Assembly (NCBI GenBank): GCA_023053545.1
Contig: JAKZAN010000046.1
Location: 310,001 to 374,000 of the forward strand
Length of the DNA stretch: 64,000 nt
Source: Lepidurus packardi
Taxonomy: Eukaryota > Arthropoda > Branchiopoda > Notostraca > Triopsidae
Direction of reading: 5' to 3'
Both the position numbers and the translations under genes were made by a program. The notes below the pieces were generated by a model. The model saw only the letters and a program-made list of their open reading frames with translations. It searched no databases and had not been told where the DNA came from. This document shows positions 23,920 through 37,408 of the stretch, piece after piece. Position 1 is the first letter of the stretch, and each line of letters begins with the position of its first letter.

Positions 23920-23927
23920 CTCTGATC
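23920..23927. repeat. Target-site duplication, right (CTCTGATC)
   Basis: Matches 19694-19701; the satellite then resumes with GGGTCTCTAATCC in phase with the left side. Confidence 0.8.
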
Positions 23928-26900
23928 GGGTCTCTAATCCGGTCTCTAATCGGGTCTCTAATCGGGTCTGTGATCGGGTCTCTAATCGGGTCTCTGATCG
24001 GGTCTCTGATCGGGTCTCTAATCGGGTCTCTAATCGGGTCTCTGATCGGGTCTCTGATCGGGTCTCTAATCGGGTCTCTAATCGGGTCTCTAATCGGGTC
24101 TCTGATCGGGTCTCTGATCGGGTCTTTAATCGGGTCTTTAATCGGATCTCTGATCGGGTCTCTGATCGGGTCTCTATTCGGGTCTCTAATCGGGTCTCTG
24201 ATCGGGTCTCTAATCGGGTCTCTGATCGGGTCTCTTATCGCGTCTCTGATCGGGTCTCTGATCGGGTCTCTAATCGGGTCTCTAATCGGGTCTCTAATCG
24301 GGTCTCTGATCGGGTCTCTGATCGGGTCTTTAATCGGGTCTTTAATCGGATCTCTGATCGGGTCTCTGATCGGGTCTCTATTCGGGTCTCTAATCGGGTC
24401 TCTGATCGGGTCTCTAATCGGGTCTCTGATCAGGTCTCTTATCGCGTCTCTTATCGCGTCTCTGATCGGGTCTCTAATCGGGTCTCTGATCGGGTCTCTA
24501 ATCGGGTCTCTGATCGGGTCTCTTATCGCGTCTCTGATCGGGTCTCTGATCGGGTCTCTAATCGGGTCTCTAATCGGGTCTCTAATCGGGTCTCTGATCG
24601 GGTCTCTGATCGGGTCTTTAATCGGGTCTTTAATCGGATCTCTGATCGGGTCTCTGATCGGGTCTCTAATCGGGTCTCTAATCGGGTCTCTGATCGGGTC
24701 TCTGATCGGGTCTTTAATCGGGTCTTTAATCGGATCTCTGATCGGGTCTCTGATCGGGTCTCTATTCGGGTCTCTAATCGGGTCTCTGATCGGGTCTCTA
24801 ATCGGGTCTCTGATCGGGTCTCTTATCGCGTCTCTGATCGGGTCTCTAATCGGGTCTCTAATCGGGTCTCTGATCGGGTCTCTGATTGGGTCTCTAATCG
24901 GGTCTCTAATCGGGTCTCTAATCGGGTTTCTAAACGGGTCTCTAATCGGTTCTCTGATCGGGTCTCTGATCGGGTCTCTGATCGGGTCTCTGATCTGGTC
25001 TCTGATCGGGTCTCTAATCGGGTCTCTAATCGGGTCTCTGATCGGGTCTCTGATCGGGTCTCTAATCGGGTCTCTGATCGGGTCTCTGATCGGGTCTCTG
25101 ATCGGGTCTCTAATCGGGTCTCTGATCGGGTCTCTGATCGGGTCTCTAATCGGGTCTCTAATCGGGGTTCTGATTGGGTCTCTAATCGGGTCTCTAATCG
25201 GGTCACTAATCGGGTCTCTAAACGGGTCTCTAATCGGGTCTCTGATCGGGTCTCTGATCGGGTCTCTGATCGGGTCTCTAATCGGGTCTCTGATCGGGTC
25301 TCTGATCGGGTCTCTAATCGGGTCTCTAATCGGGTCTCTGATCGGGTCTCTAATCGGGTCTCTAATCGGGTCTCTAATCGGGTCTCTGATCGAGTCTCTG
25401 ATCGGGTCTCTAATCGGGTCTCTGATCGGGTCTCTGATCGGGTCTCTAATCGGGTCTTTGATCGGGTCTCTGATCGGGTCTCTGATCGGGTCTCTGATCG
25501 ACTCTCTAATCGGGTCTCTGATCGGGTCTCTGATCGGGTCTCTAATCGGGTCTCTAATCGGGTCTCTAATCGGGTCTCTGATCGGGTCTCTGATCGGGTC
25601 TCTATTCGGGTCTCTAATCGGGTCTCTGATCGGGTCTCTAATCGGGTCTCTAATCGGGTCTCTGATCGGGTCTCTGATCTGGTCTCTAATCGGGTCTCTA
25701 ATCGGGTCTCTGATCGGGTCTCTAATCGGGTCTCTAATCGGGTCTCTGATCGAGTCTCTGATCGGGTCTCTAATCGGGTCTCTGATCGGGTCTCTGATCG
25801 GGTCTCTAATCGGGTCTCTAATCGGGTCTCTGATCGGGTCTCTAATCGGGTCTCTAATCGGGTCTCTGATCGGGTCTCTAATCGGGTCTCTAATCGGGTC
25901 TCTGATCGGGTCTCTAATCGGGTCTCTGATCGGGTCTCTGATCGGGTCTCTGATCAGGTCTCTAATCGGGTCTCTGATCGGGTCTCTAATCGGGTCTCTA
26001 ATCGGGTCTCTAATCGGGTCTCTGATCGAGTCTCTGATCGGGTCTCTAATCGGGTCTCTGATCGGGTCACTAATCGGGTCTCTAAACGGGTCTCTAATCG
26101 GGTCTCTGATCGGGTCTCTGATCAGGTCTCTGATCGGGTCTCTAATCGGGTCTCTGATCGGGTCTCTGATCGGGTCTCTAATCGGGTCTCTAATCGGGTC
26201 TCTGATCGGGTCTCTAATCGGGTCTCTAATCGGGTCTCTAATCGGGTCTCTGATCGAGTCTCTGATCGGGTCTCTAATCGGGTCTCTGATCGGGTCTCTG
26301 ATCGGGTCTCTAATCGGGTCTCTGATCGGGTCTCTGATCGGGTCTCTGATCGGGTCTCTGATCGACTCTCTAATCGGTTCTCTGATCGGGTCTCTGATCG
26401 GGTCTCTAATCGGGTCTCTAATCGGGTCTCTAATCGGGTCTCTGATCGGGTCTCTGATCGGGTCTCTATTCGGGTCTCTAATCGGGTCTCTGATCGGGTC
26501 TCTAATCGGGTCTCTAATCGGGTCTCTGATCGGGTCTCTGATCTGGTCTCTAATCGGGTCTCTAATCGGGTCTCTGATCGGGTCTCTAATCGGGTCTCTA
26601 ATCGGGTCTCTGATCAGGTCTCTGATCGGGTCTCTATTCGGGTCTCTAATCGGGTCTCTGATCGGGTCTCTAATCGGGTCTCTAATCGGGTCTCTGATCG
26701 GGTCTCTGATCGGGTCTCTAATCGGGTCTCTAATCGGGTCTCTAATCGGGTCTCTGATCGGGTCTCTGATCGGGTCTTTAATCGGGTCTCTGATCGGGTC
26801 TCTGATCGGGTCTCTGATCGGGTCTCTGATCGGGTCTCTAATCGAGGTCTCTGATCGGCTCTCTAATCCGGTCTCTAATCGGCTCTCTAATCCGGTCTCT

Positions 26901-28557
26901 AATCGGGTCTCTGATCGGGTCTCTAATCGGGTCTCTGATCGGGTCTCTGATCGGGTCTCTGATTGGGTCTCTAATCGGGTCTCTAATCGGGTCTCTAATC
27001 GGGTTTCTAAACGGGTCTCTAATCGGTTCTCTGATCGGGTCTCTGATCGGGTCTCTGATCGGGTCTCTGATCTGGTCTCTAATCGGGTCTCTAATCGGGT
27101 CTCTGATCGGGTCTCTAATCGGGTCTCTAATCGGGTCTCTGATCGGGTCTCTGATCGGGTCTCTAATCGGGTCTCTGATCGGGTCTCTGATCGGGTCTCT
27201 GATCGGGTCTCTGATCGGGTCTTTAATCGGGTCTCTGATCGGGTCTCTGATCGGGTCTCTGATTGGGTCTCTAATCGGGTCTCTAATCGGGTCACTAATC
27301 GGGTCTCTAAACGGGTCTCTAATCGGGTCTCTGATCGGGTCTCTGATCGGGTCTCTGATCGGGTCTCTAATCGGGTCTCTGATCGGGTCTCTGATCGGGT
27401 CTCTAATCGGGTCTCTAATCGGGTCTCTGATCGGGTCTCTAATCGGGTCTCTAATCGGGTCTCTAATCGGGTCTCTGATCGAGTCTCTGATCGGGTCTCT
27501 AATCGGGTCTCTGATCGGGTCTCTGATCGGGTCTCTAATCGGGTCTCTGATCGGGTCTCTGATCGGGTCTCTGATCGGGTCTCTGATCGACTCTCTAATC
27601 GGGTCTCTGATCGGGTCTCTGATCGGGTCTCTAATCGGGTCTCTAATCGGGTCTCTAATCGGGTCTCTGATCGGGTCTCTGATCGGGTCTCTATTCGGGT
27701 CTCTAATCGGGTCTCTGATCGGGTCTCTAATCGGGTCTCTAATCGGGTCTCTGATCGGGTCTCTGATCTGGTCTCTAATCGGGTCTCTAATCGGGTCTCT
27801 GATCGGGTCTCTAACCGGGTCTCTAATCGGGTCTCTGATCGAGTCTCTGATCGGGTCTCTAATCGGGTCTCTGATCGGGTCTCTGATCGGGTCTCTAATC
27901 GGGTCTATAATCGGGTCTCTGATCGGGTCTCTAATCGGGTCTCTAATCGGGTCTCTGATCGGGTCTCTGATCTGGTCTCTAATCGGGTCTCTAATCGGGT
28001 CTCTGATCGGGTCTCTAATCGGGTCTCTAATCGGGTCTCTAATCGGGTCTCTGATCGAGTCTCTGATCGGGTCTCTAGTCGGGTCTCTGATCCGGTCTCT
28101 GATCGGGTCTCTAATCGGGTCTCTAATCGGGTCTCTAATCGGGTCTCTGATCGGGTCTCTGATCGGGTCTCTGATCGGGTCTCTGATCGGGTCTCTAATC
28201 GGGTCTCTAATCGGGTCTCTAATCGGGTCTCTGATCGGGTCTCTGATCGGGTCTTTAATCGGGTCTCTGATCGGGTCTCTGATCGGGTCTCTGATCGGGT
28301 CTCTGATCGGGTCTCTAATCGAGGTCTCTGATCGGCTCTCTAATCCGGTCTCTAATCGGGTCTCTGATCGGGTCTATAATCGGGTTATCAGACGTGCACT
28401 TTGACCGGGACTCTAATCGGGGTCTCTTATCGGGTCTCTAACCGTGTCTCTGACGGGTCTCTTATCGGGTCTCTGATCGGGTCTCTGATCGGGTCTCTTA
28501 TCGCGTCTCTGATCGGGTCTCTGATCGGGTCTCTAATCGGGTTAACAGACGTGCACT

Positions 28558-28608
28558 AATGCGACGCGAACGCGACGTTGGCCGTCTCAAAAAACCAAAA
28601 AACAAACA
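28558..28608 (+). repeat. 51-bp A-tailed insert, copy 5 (intermediate subtype)
   Basis: Has the GTCTC head-tail junction of block 1 copies but the unchanged GTGCACTTT downstream motif of the other block 2 copies. It is thus intermediate between the two subtypes. Confidence 0.8.
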
Positions 28609-30214
28609 AACAGACGTGCACTTTGATCGGGTCTCTGATCGGGTCTCTGATCGGGTCTCTAATCGGGTCTCTAATCGGGTCTCTGATCGGGTCTCTGATT
28701 GGGTCTCTAATCGGGTCTCTAATCGGGTCTCTGATCGGGTCTCTGATTGGGTCTCTAATCGGGTCTCTAATCGGGTCTCTAATCGACGTCTCTAATCGAG
28801 GTCTCTGATCGGGTCTCTAATCCGGTCTCTAATCGGGTCTCTAATCGGGTATGTGATCGGGTCCTAATCGGGTCTATGATCGGGTCTCTGATCGGGTCTC
28901 TGATCGGGTCTCTGATCGACTCTCTGATCGGGTCTCTGATCGGGTCTTTAATCGGGTCTCTAATCGGGTCTCTGATCGGGTCTCTGATCGGGTCTTTAAT
29001 CGGGTCTTTAATCGGGTTTCTGATCGGGTCTCTGATCGGGTCTCTATTCGGGTCTCTAGTCGGGTCTCTGATCGGGTCTCTAATCGGGTCTCTAATCGGG
29101 TCTCTGATCGGGTCTCTGATCGGGTCTCTAATCGGGTCTCTAATCGGGTCTCTGATCGGGTCTCTAATCGGGTCTCTAATCGGGTCTCTAATCGGGTCTC
29201 TGATCGGGTCTCTAATCGGGTCTCTAATCGGGTCTCTGATCGGGTCTCTAATCGGGTCTCTAATCGGGTCTCTGATCGGGTCTCTGATTGGGTCTCTAAT
29301 CGGGTCTCTAATCGGGTCTCTAATCGACGTCTCTAATCGAGGTCTCTGATCGGGTCTCTAATCCGGTCTCTAATCGGGTCTCTAATCGGGTCTGTGATCG
29401 GGTCTCTAATCGGGTCTCTGATCGGGTCTCTGATCGGGTCTCTGATCGGGTCTCTGATCGACTCTCTGATCGGGTCTCTGATCGGGTCTCTAATCGGGTC
29501 TCTAATCGGGTCTCTAATCGAGGTCTCTAATCGGGTCTCTAATCGGGTCTCTGATCGGGTCTCTAATCGGGTCTCTAATCGGGTCTCTGATCGGGTCTCT
29601 AATCGGGTCTCTAATCGGGTCTCTGATCGGGTCTCTAATCGGGTCTCTAATCGGGTCTCTAATCGGGTCTCTGATCGGGTCTCTAATCGGGTCTTTAATC
29701 GGGTCTCTGATCGGGTCTCTGATTGGGTCTCTAATCGGGTCTCTAATCGGGTCTCTAATCGACGTCTCTAATCGAGGTCTCTGATCGGGTCTCTAATCCG
29801 GTCTCTAATCGGGTCTCTAATCGGGTCTGTGATCGGGTCTCTAATCGGGTCTCTGATCGGGTCTCTGATCGGGTCTCTGATCGGGTCTCTGATCGGGTCT
29901 CTAATCGGGTCTCTAATCGGGTCTCTGATCGGGTCTCTGATCGGGTCTCTGATCGACTCTCTAATCGGGTCTCTGATCGGGTCTCTGATCGGGTCTCTAA
30001 TCGGGTCTTTAATCGGGTCTCTGATCGGGTCTCTGATTGGGTCTCTAATCGGGTCTCTAATCGGGTCTCTAATCGACGTCTCTAATCGAGGTCTCTGATC
30101 GGGTCTCTAATCCGGTCTCTAATCGGGTCTCTAATCGGTCTGTGATCGGGTCTCTAATCGGGTCTCTGATCGGGTCTCTGATCGGGTCTCTAATCGGGTT
30201 AACAGACGTGCACT

Positions 30215-30265
30215 AATGCGACGCGAACGCGACGTTGGCCGTCTTAAAAAACCAAAAAACAAACA
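30215..30265 (+). repeat. 51-bp A-tailed insert, copy 6 (T subtype)
   Basis: Head-tail junction reads GTCTT; downstream motif is GTGCACTTT. The following array starts with a TTTCTAATC variant shared by several T-subtype copies. Confidence 0.8.
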
Positions 30266-31439
30266 AACAGACGTGCACTTTGATCGGGTCTCTGATCGGG
30301 TTTCTAATCGGGTCTCTGATCGGGTCTCTGATCGGGTCTCTAATCGGGTCTCTAATCGGGTCTCTGATCGGGTCTCTAATCGGGTCTCTAATCGGGTCTC
30401 TAATCGGGTCTCTGATCGAGTCTCTGATCGGGTCTCTAATCGGGTCTCTGATCGGGTCTCTGATCGGGTCTCTGATCGGGTCTCTAATCGGGTCTCTGAT
30501 CGGGTCTCTAATCGGGTCTCTAATCGGGTCTCTGATCGGGTCTCTAATCGGGTCTCTAATCGGGTCTCTGATCGGGTCTCTAATCGGTTCTCTAATCGGG
30601 TCTCTGATCGGGTCTCTAATCGGTTCTCTGATCGGGTCTCTGATTGGGTCTCTAATCGGGTCTCTAATCGGGTCTCTAATCGACGTCTCTAATCGAGGTC
30701 TCTGATCGGGTCTCTAATCCGGTCTCTAATCGGGTCTCTAATCGGGTCTGTGATCGTGTCTCTAATCGGGTCTCTGATCGGGTCTCTGATCGGGTCTCTG
30801 ATCGGGTCTCTGATCGACTCTCTGATCGGGTCTCTGATCGGGTCTCTGATCGGGTCTCTAATCGGGTCTCTAATCGGGTCTCTGATCGGGTCTCTGATCG
30901 GGTCTCTGATCGGGTCTCTGATCGGGTCTCTGATCGACTCTCTAATCGGGTCTCTGATCGGGTCTCTGATCGGGTCTCTAATCGGGTCTCTAATCGGGTC
31001 TCTAATCGGGTCTCTGATCGGGTCTCTGATCGGGTCTTTAATCGGGTCTTTAATCGGGTCTCTGATCGGGTCTCTGATCGGGTCTCTGATCGGGTCTCTA
31101 TTCGGGTCTCTAATCGGGTCTCTGATCGGGTCTCTAATCGGGTCTCTAATCGGGTCTCTGATCGGGTCTCTGATCTGGTCTCTAATCGGGTATCTAATCG
31201 GGTCTCTGATCGGGTCTCTAATCGGGTCTCTAATCGGGTCTCTGATCGAGTCTCTGATCGGGTCTCTAATCGGGTCTCTGATCGGGTCTCTGATCGGGTC
31301 TCTAATCGGGTCTCTAATCGGGTCTCTGATCGGGTCTCTAATCGGGTCTCTAATCGGGTCTCTGATCGGGTCTCTAATCGGGTCTCTAATCGGGTCTCTG
31401 ATCGGGTCTCTAATCGGGTCTCTAATCGGGTCTCTGATC

Positions 31440-32235
31440 GGGTCTCTGATTGGGTCTCTAATCGGGTCTCTAATCGGGTCTCTAATCGACGTCTCAAATC
31501 GAGGTCTCTGATCGGGTCTCTAATCCGGTCTCTAAGCGGGTCTCTAATCGGGTCTGTGATCGGGTCTCTAATCGGGTCTCTGATCGGGTCTCTGATCGAC
31601 TCTCTGATCGGGTCTCTGATCGGGTCTCTAATCGGGTCTCTAATCGGGTCTCTGATCGGGTCTCTGATCGGATCTCTAATCGGGTCTCTAATCGGGTCTC
31701 TAATCGGGTCTCTGATCGGGTCTCTGATCGGGTCTTTAATCGGGTCTCTGATCGGGTCTCTGATCGGGTCTCTGATCGGGTCTCTGATCGGGTCTCTGAT
31801 CGGGTCTCTAATCGAGGTCTCTGATCGGCTCTCTAATCCGGTCTCTAATCGTGTCTCTGATCGGGTCTATAATCGGGTTATCAGACGTGCACTTTGACCG
31901 GGACTCTAATCGGGGTCTCTTATCGGGTCTCTAACCGTGTCTCTAACCGTGTCTCTGATCGGGTCTCTGATCGGGTCTCTGATCGGGTCTCTGATCGGGT
32001 CTCTAATCGGGTCTCTGATCGGGTCTCTAATCGGGTCTCTGATCGGGTCTCTTATCGCGTCTCTGATCGGGTCTCTGATCGGGTCTCTAATCGGGTTAAC
32101 AGACGTGTACTAATGCGACGCGAACGCGACGTTGGCCGTCTTAAAAAACCAAAAAACAAACAAACAGACGTGCACTTTGATCGGGTCTCTGATCGGGTTT
32201 CTAATCGGGTCTCTGATCGGGTCTCTGATCGGGTC
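31440..32235. repeat. Tandem higher-order unit of 839 bp, first copy
   Basis: Landmarks recur at offset 839: GTCTCAAATC at 31491/32330, TTATCAG at 31878/32717, TTAACAG at 32096/32935 and the 51-bp insert. The second copy is about 32279-33074. The copies agree closely, with single-base differences such as GTGTAC for GTGCAC at 32107. Confidence 0.8.
32112..32162 (+). repeat. 51-bp A-tailed insert, copy 7 (T subtype)
   Basis: T subtype. The upstream motif carries a private C-to-T change (GACGTGTACT). Confidence 0.8.
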
Positions 32236-32950
32236 TCTGATCGGGTCTCTAATCGGGTCTCTAATCGGGTCTCTGATCGGGTCTCTGATTGGGTCTCTAA
32301 TCGGGTCTCTAATCGGGTCTCTAATCGACGTCTCAAATCGAGGTCTCTGATCGGGTCTCTAATCCGGTCTCTAAGCGGGTCTCTAATCGGGTCTGTGATC
32401 GGGTCTCTAATCGGGTCTCTAATCGGGTCTCTGATCGACTCTCTGATCGGGTCTCTGATCGGGTCTCTAATCGGGTCTCTAATCGGGTCTCTGATCGGGT
32501 CTCTGATCGGGTCTCTAATCGGGTCTCTAATCGGGTCTCTAATCGGGTCTCTGATCGGGTCTCTGATCGGGTCTTTAATCGGGTCTCTGATCGGGTCTCT
32601 GATCGGGTCTCTGATCGGGTCTCTGATCGGGTCTCTGATCGGGTCTCTAATCGAGGTCTCTGATCGGCTCTCTAATCCGGTCTCTAATCGTGTCTCTGAT
32701 CGGGTCTATAATCGGGTTATCAGACGTGCACTTTGACCGGGACTCTAATCGGGGTCTCTTATCGGGTCTCTAACCGTGTCTCTAACCGTGTCTCTGATCG
32801 GGTCTCTGATCGGGTCTCTGATCGGGTCTCTGATCGGGTCTCTAATCGGGTCTCTGATCGGGTCTCTAATCGGGTCTCTGATCGGGTCTCTTATCGCGTC
32901 TCTGATCGGGTCTCTGATCGGGTCTCTAATCGGGTTAACAGACGTGCACT

Positions 32951-33001
32951 AATGCGACGCGAACGCGACGTTGGCCGTCTTAAAAAACCAAAAAACAAAC
33001 A
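32951..33001 (+). repeat. 51-bp A-tailed insert, copy 8 (T subtype)
   Basis: T subtype, in the second copy of the 839-bp unit. Confidence 0.8.
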
Positions 33002-34208
33002 AACAGACGTGCACTTTGATCGGGTCTCTGATCGGGTTTCTAATCGGGTCTCTGATCGGGTCTCTGATCGGGTCTCTAATCGGGTCTCTAATCGGGTCTC
33101 TGATCGGGTCTCTAATCGGGTCTCTAATCGGGTCTCTAATCGGGTCTCTGATCGAGTCTCTGATCGGGTCTCTAATCGGGTCTCTGATCGGGTCTCTGAT
33201 CGGGTCTCTAATCGGGTCTCTAATCGGGTCTCTGATCGGGTCTCTAATCGGGTCTCTAATCGGGTCTCTGATCGGGTCTCTAATCGGGTCTCTAATCGGG
33301 TCTCTGATCGGGTCTCTAATCGGTTCTCTAATCGGGTCTCTGATCGGGTCTCTGATTGGGTCTCTAATCGGGTCTCTAATCGGGTCTCTAATCGACGTCT
33401 CTAATCGAGGTCTCTGATCGGGTCTCTAATCCGGTCTCTAATCGGGTCTCTGATCGGGTCTGTGATCGGGTCTCTAATCGGGTCTATGATCGGGTCTCTG
33501 ATCGGGTCTCTAATCGGGTCTCTGATCGACTCTCTGATCGGGTCTCTGATCGGGTCTCTAATCGGGTCTCTGATCGGGTCTCTAATCGGGTCTCTGATCG
33601 GGTCTCTAATCGGGTCTCTAATCGGGTCTGTAAGCGGGTCTCTGATCGGGTCTCTAATCGGGTCTTTAATCGGGTCTCTGATCGGGTCTCTGATTGGGTC
33701 TCTAATCGGGTCTCTGATCGGGTCTCTAATCGGGTCTCTAATCGGGTCTCTGATCGGGTCTCTGATCGGGTCTCTAATCGGGTCTCTAATCGGGTCTCTA
33801 ATCGGGTCTCTGATCGGGTCTCTGATCGGGTCTTTAATCGGGTCTCTGATCGGGTCTCTGATCGGGTCTCTGATCGGGTCTCTGATCGGGTCTCTAATCG
33901 GGTCTCTAATCGGGTCTCTAATCGGGTCTCTGATCGGGTCTCTGATCGGGTCTCTGATCGGGTCTATAATCGGGTTATCAGACGTGCACTTTGACCGGGA
34001 CTCTAATCGGGGTCTCTTATCGGGTCTCTAACCGTGTCTCTAACCGTGTCTCTGATCGGGTCTCTGATCGGGTCTCTGATCGGGTCTCTGATCGGGTCTC
34101 TAATCGGGTCTCTGATCGGGTCTCTAATCGGGTCTCTGATCGGGTCTCTTATCGCGTCTCTGATCGGGTCTCTGATCGGGTCTCTAATCGGGTTAACAGA
34201 CGTGCACT

Positions 34209-34259
34209 AATGCGACGCGAACGCGACGTTGGCCGTCTTAAAAAACCAAAAAACAAACA
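34209..34259 (+). repeat. 51-bp A-tailed insert, copy 9 (T subtype)
   Basis: T subtype; first insert of the 1,094-bp unit. Confidence 0.8.
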
Positions 34260-34864
34260 AACAGACGTGCACTTTGATCGGGTCTCTGATCGGGTCTCTA
34301 ATCGGGTCTCTAATCGGGTCTTTAATCGGGTCTCTGATCGGGTCTCTGATTGGGTCTCTAATCGGGTCTCTGATCGGGTCTCTAATCGGGTCTCTAATCG
34401 GGTCTCTGATCGGGTCTCTGATCGGGTCTCTAATCGGGTCTCTAATCGGGTCTCTAATCGGGTCTCTGATCGGGTCTCTGATCGGGTCTTTAATCGGGTC
34501 TCTGATCGGGTCTCTGATCGGGTCTCTGATCGGGTCTCTGATCGGGTCTCTAATCGGGTCTCTAATCGGGTCTCTAATCGGGTCTCTGATCGGGTCTCTG
34601 ATCGGGTCTCTGATCGGGTCTATAATCGGGTTATCAGACGTGCACTTTGACCGGGACTCTAATCGGGGTCTCTTATCGGGTCTCTAACCGTGTCTCTAAC
34701 CGTGTCTCTGATCGGGTCTCTGATCGGGTCTCTGATCGGGTCTCTGATCGGGTCTCTAATCGGGTCTCTGATCGGGTCTCTAATCGGGTCTCTGATCGGG
34801 TCTCTTATCGCGTCTCTGATCGGGTCTCTGATCGGGTCTCTAATCGGGTTAACAGACGTGCACT

Positions 34865-34915
34865 AATGCGACGCGAACGCGACGTTGGCCGTCTTAAAAA
34901 ACCAAAAAACAAACA
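34865..34915 (+). repeat. 51-bp A-tailed insert, copy 10 (T subtype)
   Basis: T subtype; second insert of the 1,094-bp unit, 656 bp after the first. Confidence 0.8.
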
Positions 34916-35302
34916 AACAGACGTGCACTTTGATCGGGTCTCTGATCGGGTTTCTAATCGGGTCTCTGATCGGGTCTCTGATCGGGTCTCTAATCGGGTC
35001 TCTAATCGGGTCTCTGATCGGGTCTCTAATCGGGTCTCTAATCGGGTCTCTAATCGGGTCTCTGATCGAGTCTCTGATCGGGTCTCTAATCGGGTCTCTG
35101 ATCGGGTCTCTGATCGGGTCTCTGATCGGGTCTCTGATTGGGTCTCTGATCGGGTCTCTAATCGGGTCTCTAATCGGGTCTCTGATCGGGTCTCTAATCG
35201 GGTCTCTAATCGGGTCTCTGATTGGGTCTCTGATCGGGTCTCTAATCGGGTCTCTGATCGGGTCTCTGATCGGGTCTCTAATCGGGTTAACAGACGTGCA
35301 CT

Positions 35303-35353
35303 AATGCGACGCGAACGCGACGTTGGCCGTCTTAAAAAACCAAAAAACAAACA
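35303..35353 (+). repeat. 51-bp A-tailed insert, copy 11 (T subtype)
   Basis: T subtype; counterpart of copy 9 one tandem unit later. Confidence 0.8.
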
Positions 35354-35958
35354 AACAGACGTGCACTTTGATCGGGTCTCTGATCGGGTCTCTAATCGGG
35401 TCTCTAATCGGGTCTTTAATCGGGTCTCTGATCGGGTCTCTGATTGGGTCTCTAATCGGGTCTCTGATCGGGTCTCTAATCGGGTCTCTAATCGGGTCTC
35501 TGATCGGGTCTCTGATCGGGTCTCTAATCGGGTCTCTAATCGGGTCTCTAATCGGGTCTCTGATCGGGTCTCTGATCGGGTCTTTAATCGGGTCTCTGAT
35601 CGGGTCTCTGATCGGGTCTCTGATCGGGTCTCTGATCGGGTCTCTAATCGGGTCTCTAATCGGGTCTCTAATCGGGTCTCTGATCGGGTCTCTGATCGGG
35701 TCTCTGATCGGGTCTATAATCGGGTTATCAGACGTGCACTTTGACCGGGACTCTAATCGGGGTCTCTTATCGGGTCTCTAACCGTGTCTCTAACCGTGTC
35801 TCTGATCGGGTCTCTGATCGGGTCTCTGATCGGGTCTCTGATCGGGTCTCTAATCGGGTCTCTGATCGGGTCTCTAATCGGGTCTCTGATCGGGTCTCTT
35901 ATCGCGTCTCTGATCGGGTCTCTGATCGGGTCTCTAATCGGGTTAACAGACGTGCACT

Positions 35959-36009
35959 AATGCGACGCGAACGCGACGTTGGCCGTCTTAAAAAACCAAA
36001 AAACAAACA
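35959..36009 (+). repeat. 51-bp A-tailed insert, copy 12 (T subtype)
   Basis: T subtype; counterpart of copy 10 one tandem unit later. Confidence 0.8.
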
Positions 36010-37408
36010 AACAGACGTGCACTTTGATCGGGTCTCTGATCGGGTTTCTAATCGGGTCTCTGATCGGGTCTCTGATCGGGTCTCTAATCGGGTCTCTAAT
36101 CGGGTCTCTGATCGGGTCTCTAATCGGGTCTCTAATCGGGTCTCTAATCGGGTCTCTGATCGAGTCTCTGATCGGGTCTCTAATCGGGTCTCTGATCGGG
36201 TCTCTGATCGGGTCTCTGATCGGGTCTCTGATTGGGTCTCTGATCGGGTCTCTAATCGGGTCTCTAATCGGGTCTCTGATCGGGTCTCTAATCGGGTCTC
36301 TAATCGGGTCTCTGATCGGGTCTCTAATCGGTTCTCTAATCGGGTCTCTGATCGGGTCTCTGATTGGGTCTCTGATCGGGTCTCTAATCGGGTCTTTAAT
36401 CGGGTCTCTGATCGGGTCTCTGATTGGGTCTCTAATCGGGTCTCTAATCGGGTCTCTAATCGACGTCTCTAATCGAGGTCTCTGATCGGGTCTCTAATCC
36501 GGTCTCTAATCGGGTCTCCAATCGGGTCTGTGATCGTGTCTCTAATCGGGTCTCTGATCGGGTCTCTGATCGGGTCTCTGATCGGGTCTCTGATCGACTC
36601 TCTGATCGGGTCTCTGATCGGGTCTCTAATCGGGTCTTTAATCGGGTCTCTGATCGGGTCTCTGATTGGGTCTCTAATCGGGTCTCTAATCGGGTCTCTA
36701 ATCGACGTCTCTAATCGAGGTCTCTGATCGGGTCTCTAATCCGGTCTCTAATCGGGTCTCCAATCGGGTCTGTGATCGTGTCTCTAATCGGGTCTCTGAT
36801 CGGGTCTCTGATCGGGTCTCTGATCGGGTCTCTGATCGACTCTCTGATCGGGTCTTTAATCGGGTCTCTGATCGGGTCTCTGATCGGGTCTCTGATCGGG
36901 TCTCTGATCGGGTCTCTAATCGGGTCTCTAATCGGGTCTCTGATCGGGTCTCTGATCTGGTCTCTAATCGGGTATCTAATCGGGTCTCTGATCGGGTCTC
37001 TAATCGGGTCTCTAATCGGGTCTCTGATCGAGTCTCTGATCGGGTCTCTAATCGGGTCTCTGATCGGGTCTCTGATCGGGTCTCTAATCGGGTCTCTAAT
37101 CGGGTCTCTGATCGGGTCTCTAATCGGGTCTCTAATCGGGTCTCTGATCGGGTCTCTAATCGGGTCTCTAATCGGGTCTCTGATCGGGTCTCTAATCGGG
37201 TCTCTAATCGGGTCTCTGATCGGGTCTCTGATTGGGTCTCTAATCGGGTCTCTAATCGGGTCTCTGATCGAGTCTCTGATCGGGTCTCTGATCGGGTCTC
37301 TAATCGGGTCTCTGATCGGGTCTCTAATCGGGTCTCTGATCGGGTCTCTTATCGCGTCTCTGATCGGGTCTCTGATCGGGTCTCTAATCGGGTTAACAGA
37401 CGTGCACT

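Larger units (their letters stand above)
34193..35200. repeat. Tandem higher-order unit of 1,094 bp, first copy
   Basis: Both inserts (34209, 34865) and the TTATCAG site at 34631 recur at offset 1,094 (35303, 35959, 35725). The second copy spans about 35287-36294. I saw no length difference inside the matched stretch. Confidence 0.8.

Noticed and set aside
23676-28331. A 1,551-codon frame running from the transposon end into the satellite
   Set aside because: It begins in the subterminal repeats, crosses the right inverted repeat and is then pure satellite translation. No gene-like feature supports it.
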